Position numbers and translations under genes: made by a program. Below, one piece after another: positions 1 to 6,356 of a stretch of 24,277 nucleotides of DNA. Below the pieces are notes generated by a model that was not told where the DNA came from, did no database searches, and saw only the letters and a list, made by a program, of their open reading frames with translations. Positions within the stretch are counted from its first letter, which is position 1. The number at the start of each line of letters is the position of its first letter. Origin of the DNA: SIG480 sp045636865 (GTDB taxonomy: Bacteria; Bacillota; Clostridia; Oscillospirales; JAAYXM01); the NCBI GenBank assembly GCA_045636865.1, contig JAZTYJ010000003.1, positions 1-24,277 of the forward strand. Reading direction: 5' to 3'.

Positions 1-1425
1 AGAGTTTCTACTGATGATCAGATTGAATTTAGTCCTGATAGTCAGTTGGAAAAAATCAAACTCTATGCAGAAAGAAATCAAATGTTATTACCCAAAGAGT
101 TTATCTTTATGGATGAGGGTATTAGTGGTAGAAACACAAAAAAGAGACCTGCCTTTAATACTATGATAGGTTTAGCAAAGCTTGATCCAAAACCATTTGA
201 TGTGATATTGGTTTGGAAATATAGCAGATTTGCTAGAAATCGTGAGGATAGTGTTGTTTATAAATCAATGCTTCGTAAAGAGCTGAATATTGATGTCATT
301 TCGATTAGTGAAGATGTTGGCGATGATAAGATGTCTATTCTTTTTGAAGCGATGATTGAAGCTATGGACGAATATTACAGTATCAATCTTGCCGAAGAAG
401 TTAAGCGAGGAATGACGGAAAAAGCAAAAAGAGGCGGCGTGTTATCAATACCCGGATATGGATACAAAGTTGAAAACGGTAAGTATGTTATCGTACCGGA
501 AGAAGCAGAAGTTATACGAAAGGTTTTTAACGACTATGCAAATGGCAAAGGCTTTTTATCTATTGCTAAATCTTTAAATGCTATGGGGATAAGAACACAT
601 AGGGGTAATCAGATAGAAAATAGGACAATCGAATATTGGCTTAATAATCCCGTTTACATAGGTAAAACACGATGGAATCCTGATGGAAAGATATCGAGGA
701 ATTATACGGCAACAACAGCTATTATAACCGATGGACCACACGAAGCTATAATTGATATGGAAACATGGGAGAAAGTTCAGGGAAAAATGATAGAGCAAAA
801 AGAAAAGTACAGAAAATATTATGATCCTGACAGAAAAGAATTATCTCATTGGTTAGTAGGAATCGTTAGATGCGAAAAGTGCGGTGCCGTGTTATCAAAT
901 CAAGGCGGGTTTTATGGATGTTCAAATCGAAGCCGAGGCACTTGCAAAGGTGTTGGATACATAAAAACTACTAAGTTAGATGGGATTGTTTTGAATGCTT
1001 TATCTGATGTTTCACTTCCAAATGTTAAACTTGCGTTTGCTGAACCTGAAACCATTGAACGTGTGGAAAAGGAAGATGAAAGCTTAATTATTTCAACTCA
1101 GATACAACGACTTGAGATTCGTTTAGATCGTGTCAGATTAGCTTACGAAGATGGTGTAGATACACTTCAGGAATATAAGGCAAATAAAAAAAGCCTTCTT
1201 GATGAAATTGCAAACTTGAAAGCTTTAATGAAGGAAAAGAAAGCTGAAGAACAACCTAAAGCAGTTGAAAAGATAAATAAGAAGGAACTTCGCAGATTAA
1301 CAGAAATTTTGAAAGATGAAAGTGTAAGCAATGTTGAGAAAAACAAGGTGGCAAGGACTATTTTTAAGGAAATTGTCAAAGGTGGCGATGACGGGAAAAC
1401 CATCAAATGTGTGTTTTGGAAGTAA
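1..1425 (+). CDS. Large serine recombinase (site-specific integrase/excisionase), 5' end outside window
   Basis: Catalyses integration and excision of the element it sits in, through a serine-DNA intermediate. The reading frame is open from base 1. The first residues, R-V-S-T-D-D-Q, are the catalytic motif of serine recombinases, with the nucleophile Ser at bases 7-9, so only about 10-20 N-terminal residues are missing. The TTG at 46 is internal. Numbered from base 1, the catalytic domain continues through DEGISG (about 38) and the K-x-S-R-F-A-R-N helix (about 73). The Recombinase domain runs about 130-250. A zinc ribbon has Cys near 291, 294, 307 and 315. A Lys/Glu-rich coiled coil spans about 350-420. 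This is the large-serine-recombinase layout shared with SpoIVCA (skin) and SprA (SP-beta). The stop codon lies about 20 bp from the junction with cotJC. The DNA is more AT-rich than the flanking host genes. The family call is very safe; the biological substrate is inferred from position. Confidence 0.95.
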   Translation, partial: RVSTDDQIEFSPDSQLEKIKLYAERNQMLLPKEFIFMDEGISGRNTKKRPAFNTMIGLAKLDPKPFDVILVWKYSRFARNREDSVVYKSMLRKELNIDVISISEDVGDDKMSILFEAMIEAMDEYYSINLAEEVKRGMTEKAKRGGVLSIPGYGYKVENGKYVIVPEEAEVIRKVFNDYANGKGFLSIAKSLNAMGIRTHRGNQIENRTIEYWLNNPVYIGKTRWNPDGKISRNYTATTAIITDGPHEAIIDMETWEKVQGKMIEQKEKYRKYYDPDRKELSHWLVGIVRCEKCGAVLSNQGGFYGCSNRSRGTCKGVGYIKTTKLDGIVLNALSDVSLPNVKLAFAEPETIERVEKEDESLIISTQIQRLEIRLDRVRLAYEDGVDTLQEYKANKKSLLDEIANLKALMKEKKAEEQPKAVEKINKKELRRLTEILKDESVSNVEKNKVARTIFKEIVKGGDDGKTIKCVFWK

Positions 1426-1444
1426 TGAATTTACTCAAACAGTT
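1..1444. mobile_element. Right-hand end of an integrated element inserted in cotJC
   Basis: Everything left of about 1444 belongs to an integrated element whose other end is outside the window. Evidence is the large serine recombinase ending at 1425, the drop in GC relative to the cotJ and spoIIIA genes, and the abrupt loss of CotJC similarity at about 1445 in the minus-strand frame. The window does not show whether it is a prophage, a conjugative element or a small gene-intervening element. Confidence 0.8.
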
Positions 1445-1546
1445 GCCATCTGCACCACCGAGCTGGGTGATGATTATCTTTGCGGCGGCAGGATTTGGCT
1501 TTTTGATTTTTACGGGATACTGTAACTTCTTTTCATATATCCACAT
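1403..1546 (-). pseudogene. cotJC: Spore coat protein CotJC, 5' fragment interrupted by the element
   Basis: CotJC is a manganese-catalase-like spore coat protein made in the mother cell with CotJA and CotJB. The minus strand from ATG at 1546 starts M-W-I-Y-E-K-K-L-Q-Y-P-V-K, the conserved CotJC N-terminus, and keeps the family pattern through I-T-Q-L-G-G-A-D-G at about residue 34 (1445). It then runs 13 unrelated codons into a stop at 1403. A GGGGAG ribosome binding site sits 9 bases upstream inside the end of cotJB, and the cotJB stop is 3 bases before the start, the usual cotJABC packing. Full CotJC is about 190 residues, so more than 80% is missing here and presumably lies beyond the element. 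The gene is either inactivated or rebuilt by excision during sporulation. Confidence 0.88.
1430..1462. other. Hybrid attachment site (element/cotJC junction)
   Basis: The minus strand reads as CotJC codons down to about 1445 (GG-A-D-G, bases 1445-1459), then codes for residues unlike the family (N-C-L-S-K). The crossover dinucleotide should lie in or just beside the stretch that reads GGTGGTGCAGATGGC on the minus strand (1445-1459). The exact core cannot be fixed without the other end of the element or an uninterrupted homologue. Confidence 0.6.
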
Positions 1547-1549
1547 ACA

Positions 1550-1840
1550 CTAACACTCCCCTTCCCATGGCCACGGACCTTTTACCCAGTCCCAATCGTT
1601 TTCGCTCATATTTCCATACATTGTTATCGGACCGAAAGATGCTTCATATTCTGCAAGAAGCTTCTCCCTCTCTCGACGCAGTTTCGTATAATACTCAATC
1701 GCCTTTTTGTTTTTTGGATGTGTATCTAAAAATTCTACTGTTTCAAAAATTGCAAAATCATACTGCCGAAGTTTTCGCATGAGGTGTGTCCTCTTCGGCG
1801 AATAGCCTGCTCCCCTGTTCATATTTCCGTTTACTCGCAT
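1550..1840 (-). CDS. cotJB: Spore coat protein CotJB
   Basis: Small coat protein that is assembled with CotJA and CotJC. The core K-L-R-Q-Y-D-F-A, the segment E-F-L-D-T-H-P-K-N-K-K-A, and the C-terminal W-V-K-G-P-W-P-W-E-G are the conserved CotJB landmarks; the length (about 96 residues) is normal. The gene overlaps the 3' end of cotJA. Two starts are possible: ATG at 1846 lies only 4 bases after a GGGGAGG motif, and ATG at 1840 lies 10 bases after it. I prefer 1840, but the choice is marginal. It is expected to be transcribed in the mother cell with cotJA. Confidence 0.93.
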   Translation of the reverse strand: MRVNGNMNRGAGYSPKRTHLMRKLRQYDFAIFETVEFLDTHPKNKKAIEYYTKLRREREKLLAEYEASFGPITMYGNMSENDWDWVKGPWPWEGEC

Positions 1841-2043
1841 ACCCATACATCCTCCCCGAAGAAAGGTTTGTCGAGATCTGCAAACTGTGTTCCTCTTGCG
1901 AGGGATTCTTCAGGCGTTCTTACCTGCTCCCATCTCTGCACAGGAACATATGCCATACCGACTACCATATAATCACAATTAAAGTTTTCAGGCTCGGCGC
2001 TATGACCGCACCCTGGCATCGGCGTCATATGCGGATTATCCAT
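1831..2043 (-). CDS. cotJA: Spore coat associated protein CotJA
   Basis: First gene of the cotJ operon, 70 residues. The family signature is visible in M-A-Y-V-P-V-Q-R-W, followed by T-P-E-E-S-L-A-R-G-T-Q-F and L-D-K-P-F. A GGAGAG ribosome binding site stands about 11 bases before the ATG. Its 3' end overlaps the cotJB start, so the two are translationally coupled. In Bacillus this operon is sigma-E controlled. I could not find a convincing sigma-E promoter in 2044-2126, only a CATAGGAT sequence on the minus strand without a good -35, so regulation is inferred from the family. Confidence 0.93.
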   Translation of the reverse strand: MDNPHMTPMPGCGHSAEPENFNCDYMVVGMAYVPVQRWEQVRTPEESLARGTQFADLDKPFFGEDVWVCE

Positions 2044-2072
2044 AGAATATCCGACTCTCCTTTTAATGATTT

Positions 2073-2089
2073 TAAGGATTTTATCCTTA
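2073..2089. repeat. Small inverted repeat in the cotJA leader
   Basis: TAAGGAT-TTT-ATCCTTA is a perfect 7-bp stem with a 3-base loop, about 15 bases before the cotJA ribosome binding site. It could be an mRNA hairpin or a protein site. There is no T-run, so it is not a terminator. Its role is unknown. Confidence 0.4.
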
Positions 2090-2125
2090 CAGCTTATCCT
2101 ATGTAGAACCGAACATTCTTGTTAA

Positions 2126-2160
2126 CAAAAAAAGCAGGGATTCTTCCCTGCTCTTTTTTA
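2126..2160 (-). terminator. Rho-independent terminator of the asp23 gene
   Basis: AGCAGGGA (2133-2140) and TCCCTGCT (2145-2152) form an 8-bp GC-rich stem with a TTCT loop. On the minus strand it is followed by a 7-base T-run. It stands just after the stop codon of the Asp23 gene and separates it from cotJ. A T-run on the plus side as well means it could act in both directions. Confidence 0.85.
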
Positions 2161-2162
2161 TT

Positions 2163-2558
2163 CTACTTTACTTCTTCGGTCTGCGCTTTCTTCTTTTCTT
2201 TTTCAAAAGCAACACCCGAGACCTTCACGTTCACCGCAGCAACCTTAAGACCTGTCATCGACTCAACTGCGGATGTTACGTTATCCTGAACAGCTTTTGC
2301 GACCGTTGGAATGACTACACCCTTCTTGACGATTATTGTTACATTTATCTCAGCCGAATTTTCAGAAAGCGAAATCTTAACGCCCTTTGAAGACGGCTTT
2401 TTGCTGAGAAAATCAGCAACGTTATTTGATGCTGACAAACCGGCAACACCATCTATCTCACTTGCAGAGATTGCCGCTATTGATGCAATAACCTCTTCTG
2501 AAATTATAATTTTTCCGTTATCGTCAGCTTTTGCTGTATAATCCTTGATTTCTGCCAT
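2163..2558 (-). CDS. Asp23/Gls24 family envelope stress protein
   Basis: Asp23/Gls24 (YqhY/YloU-type) proteins are small cytoplasmic proteins linked to cell-envelope homeostasis; their biochemical activity is not settled. The family pattern is seen in I-I-S-E-E-V-I-A-S-I-A, then A-S-E-I-D-G-V-A-G-L and the beta strands I-N-V-T-I-I-V-K-K-G-V-V-I-P. The C-terminus is a Lys/Glu-rich tail. Length is about 131 residues from the ATG at 2558, which sits 11 bases after AGAAGGAG. The longer GTG start at 2570 would overlap that ribosome binding site and is rejected. It follows spoIIIAH by 53 bases and has its own sigma-A-like promoter, so it is probably expressed in growing cells too. Confidence 0.9.
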   Translation of the reverse strand: MAEIKDYTAKADDNGKIIISEEVIASIAAISASEIDGVAGLSASNNVADFLSKKPSSKGVKISLSENSAEINVTIIVKKGVVIPTVAKAVQDNVTSAVESMTGLKVAAVNVKVSGVAFEKEKKKAQTEEVK

Positions 2559-2596
2559 AATGGACTTCACTCCTTCTAAATCTTTCGTATATTTAT

Positions 2597-2625
2597 AGTA
2601 TAACTCATTTTTTACTTAATTTCAA
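2597..2625 (-). promoter_or_regulatory. Sigma-A-type promoter of the asp23 gene
   Basis: On the minus strand, TTGAAA (2620-2625) is followed after exactly 17 bases by TATACT (2597-2602). The -35 box overlaps the last codons of spoIIIAH. This would let the gene be transcribed independently of the sporulation operon upstream. Confidence 0.6.
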
Positions 2626-3133
2626 TAATTTTTATTTCACTCGGTGAAATCCCCGTCTCCGCAACTGCTATATCCTTTATTTTCGATATATCAGCAGAGG
2701 TCAACCCTTCTTTCGGTGCGGTTACGATTATATTCACACCCGTTTCATTCTTAAGCGCAATACAATCTTCAAAACCCTTTGCTTTTACGAGCGTTTCGAT
2801 GCGCGTTTCAGAAACAGCACCCGTCGAAATTGTTTCTATGCTCTCGGCGGCACGCGCTCTTGCCTCTTCCGAAAAATTCTCCTCATCAACTGATTCCTGA
2901 AGCGTAGATATCGCGCTGTCTCTTGCTTTCTTCTTTTCAAGGCGCGCTTCTTCAAAATACTCGTTTGTATCCCCTACCTTCTCTTCGGTTACATCGGAAT
3001 CCTCCGACATCTCACCGAGAGTTGTTTTTACGCGTGACGAATCACTCTCTATTTCACCCGTGTTCCAGTTGAGATACACCGCAACACACAAAAACAGCAC
3101 CAAAACTGCCGCAACTACACCTTTTTTCTTCAT
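2612..3133 (-). CDS. spoIIIAH: Stage III sporulation protein AH
   Basis: SpoIIIAH is the mother-cell membrane protein whose extracellular domain binds forespore SpoIIQ across the intermembrane space, forming part of the feeding channel. One N-terminal membrane segment (about residues 4-22) is followed by a charged linker rich in Glu and Lys. A C-terminal ring-building domain (about 95-173) ends in the typical E-I-K-I-I-E-I-K. It lies last in the operon, 9 bases after spoIIIAG, with AGGAGG upstream of the ATG. The length (173 aa) is somewhat short but normal for Clostridia. Confidence 0.93.
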   Translation of the reverse strand: MKKKGVVAAVLVLFLCVAVYLNWNTGEIESDSSRVKTTLGEMSEDSDVTEEKVGDTNEYFEEARLEKKKARDSAISTLQESVDEENFSEEARARAAESIETISTGAVSETRIETLVKAKGFEDCIALKNETGVNIIVTAPKEGLTSADISKIKDIAVAETGISPSEIKIIEIK

Positions 3134-3142
3134 ATTGTCCTC

Positions 3143-3667
3143 CTAATTTTTCATTTTTACTACACTTATTTTGTCTGACGAAAGTCCCGTCAGCGCGCTT
3201 ATTGACTCTATAACCATAACTTCGACTTCCTTCTTGTTTGCTCCGTCACAAATTACTACTGCACCGCGAAACTTCGGGTAAATCTCCTTCACGAGCAACG
3301 GACTTTCTCTGCCTGATCCCTCTGACAAGATACTCGGCTTTACATCGCTGTTATTCTCAAGAACCACCCCACTTTCGCTTTCGCGCGTGCTCTTTCGCGC
3401 CTCTTTTTCATACACACTCGTTCCCCCTGAATCCATCGAAAAAATCACCTTGCATCTGCCGACTCCGCTGCATTGCGAAAGGGATGCTTCGACTCTTTTT
3501 TCAAAGCCGAGAAGATCAAACTCACTGTTTTCTTTCCTCTTCCCCTCATCATTTTTATCGTTTTGCGGCAGGATGAGAAGAAAAAAGCCAAGCACGATTA
3601 TTACCGTTATGTACTTATATTTTTCACAAAGCTTAAAAACCTTCTTCAGATTCACATTCTTTCCCAT
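3143..3667 (-). CDS. spoIIIAG: Stage III sporulation protein AG
   Basis: SpoIIIAG forms a large ring in the space between mother cell and forespore and is related to ring-building proteins of type III secretion systems. A membrane segment is visible at about residues 19-34 (I-T-V-I-I-V-L-G-F-F-L-L). The ring-building domain begins with the L-S-Q-C-S-G-V-G-R-C-K-V segment, followed by a variable Ser/Glu-rich insertion, and resumes at Y-P-K-F-R-G-A-V-V-I-C-D-G-A. The ATG follows the spoIIIAF stop without a gap (TAGATG), with GAGG upstream. Confidence 0.94.
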   Translation of the reverse strand: MGKNVNLKKVFKLCEKYKYITVIIVLGFFLLILPQNDKNDEGKRKENSEFDLLGFEKRVEASLSQCSGVGRCKVIFSMDSGGTSVYEKEARKSTRESESGVVLENNSDVKPSILSEGSGRESPLLVKEIYPKFRGAVVICDGANKKEVEVMVIESISALTGLSSDKISVVKMKN

Positions 3668-4132
3668 CTATTTTTCCTCTTTTTTGATATTCTCTTCCGG
3701 GATCCGAAGATCCCTCTCCAGCACCTGCGATACTGCCGCATAAGTTTTCGACTCTGATGTATAAATCACTGCAGAGACCGGGATATTATCCCGAAGTTCT
3801 ATTTTTATACTGCATTCATCCTTGTCAACATTTGCTTCATTCAATACATATGTCAAAAGCCTTTCCTCTATGATTCTTTTTTCAACAGACGAATATTTTT
3901 CGGTCATCTCCGATATCTGATTCTTCGCCTCATAACCGTATCGGTTTTCCATATCTGAAAGCACCGATACATCAAGTTTGCGAAACGGAGATACGAGCAC
4001 AGCTATGAGCAGGATGCCTGCAAGCATCGAGCACACCTTAGCGGCATTATTCTTCGGTGCAACTGCATTGACCGTTGCAATAAGAAAGGTTATCGCGCAG
4101 AGTTGCGCCACATAGCTTCTTATTCCGTTCAT
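3668..4132 (-). CDS. spoIIIAF: Stage III sporulation protein AF
   Basis: Membrane component of the SpoIIIA machine. Two hydrophobic segments occupy the N-terminal 55 residues (V-A-Q-L-C-A-I-T-F-L-I and L-A-G-I-L-L-I-A-V-L-V). A soluble C-terminal domain follows. The start is taken at ATG 4132, one base after the spoIIIAE stop (TGAGATG), because a start at 4150 would overlap spoIIIAE and adds residues foreign to the family. This gives 154 residues. It is coupled on both sides to its neighbours. Confidence 0.92.
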   Translation of the reverse strand: MNGIRSYVAQLCAITFLIATVNAVAPKNNAAKVCSMLAGILLIAVLVSPFRKLDVSVLSDMENRYGYEAKNQISEMTEKYSSVEKRIIEERLLTYVLNEANVDKDECSIKIELRDNIPVSAVIYTSESKTYAAVSQVLERDLRIPEENIKKEEK

Positions 4133-4133
4133 C

Positions 4134-5216
4134 TCACAGCACCCCCACACTCTTCATCGCCGCAATCACGGAGATAATTATCAGAACCGCGACGGACGCG
4201 CACATTGCAAGAATGAGCCCGAAGCATTCCCCTATCTTTGAAGATAACTCCGATATGTTTGCTCCGATTACGGGACTTGCGACAAACGATGCCGCTTTGA
4301 ACGCAAGATAGTTTATGAGCATTATTGCAAACGGAGTTGCAAATGCTGATAGAACCGTCAGCATCCCGAAAACGCCTATTGCGCTTTTCATCATAGCCGC
4401 GCCTGCGATTACCGTTTCTGCCGCCTCCGAGATTACGGTTCCGACAACAGGAACTGCCGTCCCAAGTGCAAACTGTGCAAGTTTGAGCCCTGCCTTGTCC
4501 GCGCTCGCGCTTACAAGCCCCGATACGCTTATGTATGAAACAAATGCTCCTAAAAGCAGCTTGAGCGTTATTGATATTACTTTTGATGCGAGCTTTGAAA
4601 TTTTTTCAAGTGACGGATTTTTTGCGGTTGCATTCGCCGTTGCAGCAAATAAAACCACGTATACAAGCGGAATCAGAACCGAATTTATAAGTCCTATAAG
4701 GACATCCGAAAAGATGAGCGTCGCACAGGCTTTTAACGTCGCACTCGTTACAAGCCCTGTTGCGGCTTCTGCCGCCGCAACAGACGGGAGCAGTGCTTTT
4801 GAGAAGGAATTTACTCCCGAAATGAAAGTCTTTCCCATCCCCATAACACTCGTAAGCTGTTCTGATGCAAATGCAGTAACCGCTACTGCACCGACAAGCG
4901 AAAGCGTTGTTTTTGCGGCTCCGTTATTCTCTCCGGTGAGCAGGCTGTCTGCAATCGAAAGCAAAAACGAAACTGCACATATTACAGCTACGCACCGCAC
5001 GCCTTTTGCAAAAGTGTCGGAAATACCTTCTTTAATTTTTCCAAGTACCTTCAATATCCCATCCGAAAATGAAATATCTTCCGAAAACTCAAACTCTGCA
5101 TCCTCCGGCGCCGCATCCTCCACCTCCGCCATGTTGAAGGTTTCGCGTAATTCTGATGCTGATGTCTGCGAAAATAATACGGATATACAAAACAAAGCAC
5201 AAATTATTCTCTTCAT
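4134..5216 (-). CDS. spoIIIAE: Stage III sporulation protein AE
   Basis: The large polytopic membrane protein of the SpoIIIA complex, 360 residues, a normal length. It starts with a cleavable-looking signal sequence (K-R followed by I-I-C-A-L-F-C-I-S-V-L-F, then S-A-S near residue 20) and a short acidic region. About seven to eight hydrophobic segments follow, from residue 75 to the end. The family segment G-A-A-M-M-K-S-A-I-G-V-F-G-M is visible near residue 270. It starts 4 bases after spoIIIAD with no obvious ribosome binding site, so translation is probably coupled. Confidence 0.95.
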   Translation of the reverse strand: MKRIICALFCISVLFSQTSASELRETFNMAEVEDAAPEDAEFEFSEDISFSDGILKVLGKIKEGISDTFAKGVRCVAVICAVSFLLSIADSLLTGENNGAAKTTLSLVGAVAVTAFASEQLTSVMGMGKTFISGVNSFSKALLPSVAAAEAATGLVTSATLKACATLIFSDVLIGLINSVLIPLVYVVLFAATANATAKNPSLEKISKLASKVISITLKLLLGAFVSYISVSGLVSASADKAGLKLAQFALGTAVPVVGTVISEAAETVIAGAAMMKSAIGVFGMLTVLSAFATPFAIMLINYLAFKAASFVASPVIGANISELSSKIGECFGLILAMCASVAVLIIISVIAAMKSVGVL

Positions 5217-5220
5217 ATGT

Positions 5221-5601
5221 TTATACCGTGATTTGCGACAGCAAACTCATCATAAGCGGAAAAGCGAGCGCTATCGCGACACATCCTCCCAAAAGCTCTA
5301 TGCACGATGCCGCCGCAAGCACGCCCGCTTCTCTGCACACATCGGTTGCAAGCTTCGTTATTATACTTATCCCAAGCACCTTTACGAGTGGTGACGTAAG
5401 TTCTTTATTGATTCCTGCATTTTCTGAAAGAACAAAAACAAAGCTTAACACTTTCTCAACGGCACCAAGTGCGAAAATGAAAACAAAAACAAGAAGTACT
5501 ATTGATACGGAAAGTGCCATTTCGGGAAGTATTCTTCTGACTGCAAGGACAGCTACTGAACCGAAAATTGCAACCGCACATACTTTTATGATTATTTCCA
5601 T
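5221..5601 (-). CDS. spoIIIAD: Stage III sporulation protein AD
   Basis: Small membrane protein of the SpoIIIA channel, 126 residues with four hydrophobic segments. Its position between AC and AE and the C-terminal L-S-Q-I-T-V identify it. The start lies 3 bases after the spoIIIAC stop. No clear ribosome binding site is present, in keeping with translational coupling. Confidence 0.92.
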   Translation of the reverse strand: MEIIIKVCAVAIFGSVAVLAVRRILPEMALSVSIVLLVFVFIFALGAVEKVLSFVFVLSENAGINKELTSPLVKVLGISIITKLATDVCREAGVLAAASCIELLGGCVAIALAFPLMMSLLSQITV

Positions 5602-5604
5602 ACT

Positions 5605-5799
5605 CTACAAACCGAAGGTTGACTTGATAAGTTCAAAAAGACGGCTTATCTCCTGAACTATTATCATAAGAACAACAATAAGCCCTGCAAGAGTTGTCAT
5701 CATAGCCTGTTCTTCGCGTCCCGACCGAACCAGGAGCAGATTAAGCACAGAGACAAGTATTCCTATCGCCGCAACCTTAAAAATCAAATCAACCTGCAT
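5605..5799 (-). CDS. spoIIIAC: Stage III sporulation protein AC
   Basis: Very short membrane protein (64 residues) with two hydrophobic helices separated by a polar loop containing R-S-G-R-E-E-Q-A, the family's conserved loop. It belongs to the membrane platform of the SpoIIIA complex. GGAG stands about 7 bases before the ATG. A 40-base gap separates it from spoIIIAB, the largest gap inside the operon, with no terminator in it. Confidence 0.93.
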   Translation of the reverse strand: MQVDLIFKVAAIGILVSVLNLLLVRSGREEQAMMTTLAGLIVVLMIIVQEISRLFELIKSTFGL

Positions 5800-5839
5800 T
5801 TTTCTTCTCCATTTCCTTTCAGAGAAACTTGTCTTTATA

Positions 5840-6355
5840 TCAGATAAAAATTATCACGAGTGCCATTCCGCAAATAAAACCAAGCTTCGTATACACACCT
5901 CCGAGGCGTTTTTTATCATTCTCCGCAGATTCAAGAAAGCTTTCCGTGCGTCGGATGAGCATCCCTATCTGCTTTGTCTGTTCAGCTGCGCTGAATCTTC
6001 CGAGAATTGAGCCTGCCTCGGAAAGCACTTCTCTCTCATTCGTTTTCAGCTTGAGACACTCGGCTTTGAGAAGGTTTTTAGACCATATTACCGAAAGCGG
6101 AACATCTTTCTTTTTCTCTTTTTCCTCTGCACAGACCTTAAAAAAAGCATCAAGCGGCGGAGGTGCCACTTCGGAAATCTTTTCAAGAACCTCGTTTATC
6201 GGGGAAAGACGCTCTTCTATTTCCGCGCGCATAAGGGAGAACGCCATGAGAAACCCCGAAAGCACGCGGACTCTTACCGAGAGCTCGGATGCCGCAAGAA
6301 ATCCTATGACCGTTGCTCCGCATACGAGAAGTGTTGCACCAAGCATTTTTATCAT
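5840..6355 (-). CDS. spoIIIAB: Stage III sporulation protein AB
   Basis: SpoIIIAB resembles GspF-type membrane proteins of type II secretion systems and probably anchors the SpoIIIAA ATPase. It has an N-terminal membrane helix (G-A-T-L-L-V-C-G-A-T-V-I-G-F), a cytoplasmic helical region with L-M-R-A-E-I-E and R-L-S-P-I-N-E, and a C-terminal helix (L-G-F-I-C-G-M-A-L-V-I-I-F-I). I chose ATG 6355 because M-I-K-M-L-G-A aligns with the usual M-L-K-L-I-G-A start and it lies one base after the spoIIIAA stop. The in-frame ATGs at 6367 and 6364 would overlap spoIIIAA by a few bases and cannot be excluded. Confidence 0.93.
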   Translation of the reverse strand: MIKMLGATLLVCGATVIGFLAASELSVRVRVLSGFLMAFSLMRAEIEERLSPINEVLEKISEVAPPPLDAFFKVCAEEKEKKKDVPLSVIWSKNLLKAECLKLKTNEREVLSEAGSILGRFSAAEQTKQIGMLIRRTESFLESAENDKKRLGGVYTKLGFICGMALVIIFI

Positions 6356-6356
6356 T

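Noticed and set aside
46..48. TTG as start codon of the serine recombinase.
   Set aside because: The frame continues upstream to base 1 and contains the catalytic R-V-S-T motif, so the true start is outside the window.
1411..1441. Imperfect inverted repeat around the recombinase stop (TGTTTT..AGTAA / TTTACT..AAACA) as a recombinase binding site.
   Set aside because: Only 5 contiguous bases match in the inner part and the outer part needs gaps; too weak to claim without the other att site.
1425..1553. A 42-codon plus-strand frame starting in the recombinase stop (TAATG), with a hydrophobic middle that looks like a small membrane protein.
   Set aside because: It is the antisense of the cotJC 5' end; its hydrophobicity mirrors the CotJC codons, and no ribosome binding site supports it.
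2101..2120. CATAGGAT on the minus strand as a sigma-E -10 box for cotJ.
   Set aside because: No acceptable -35 box lies 13-15 bases upstream, so it stays unsupported.
4315..5394. Long plus-strand frame of 359 codons opposite spoIIIAE.
   Set aside because: Shadow of a well-supported spoIIIAE gene; low-complexity Ala/Ser/Thr composition, no ribosome binding site and no recognisable domain.
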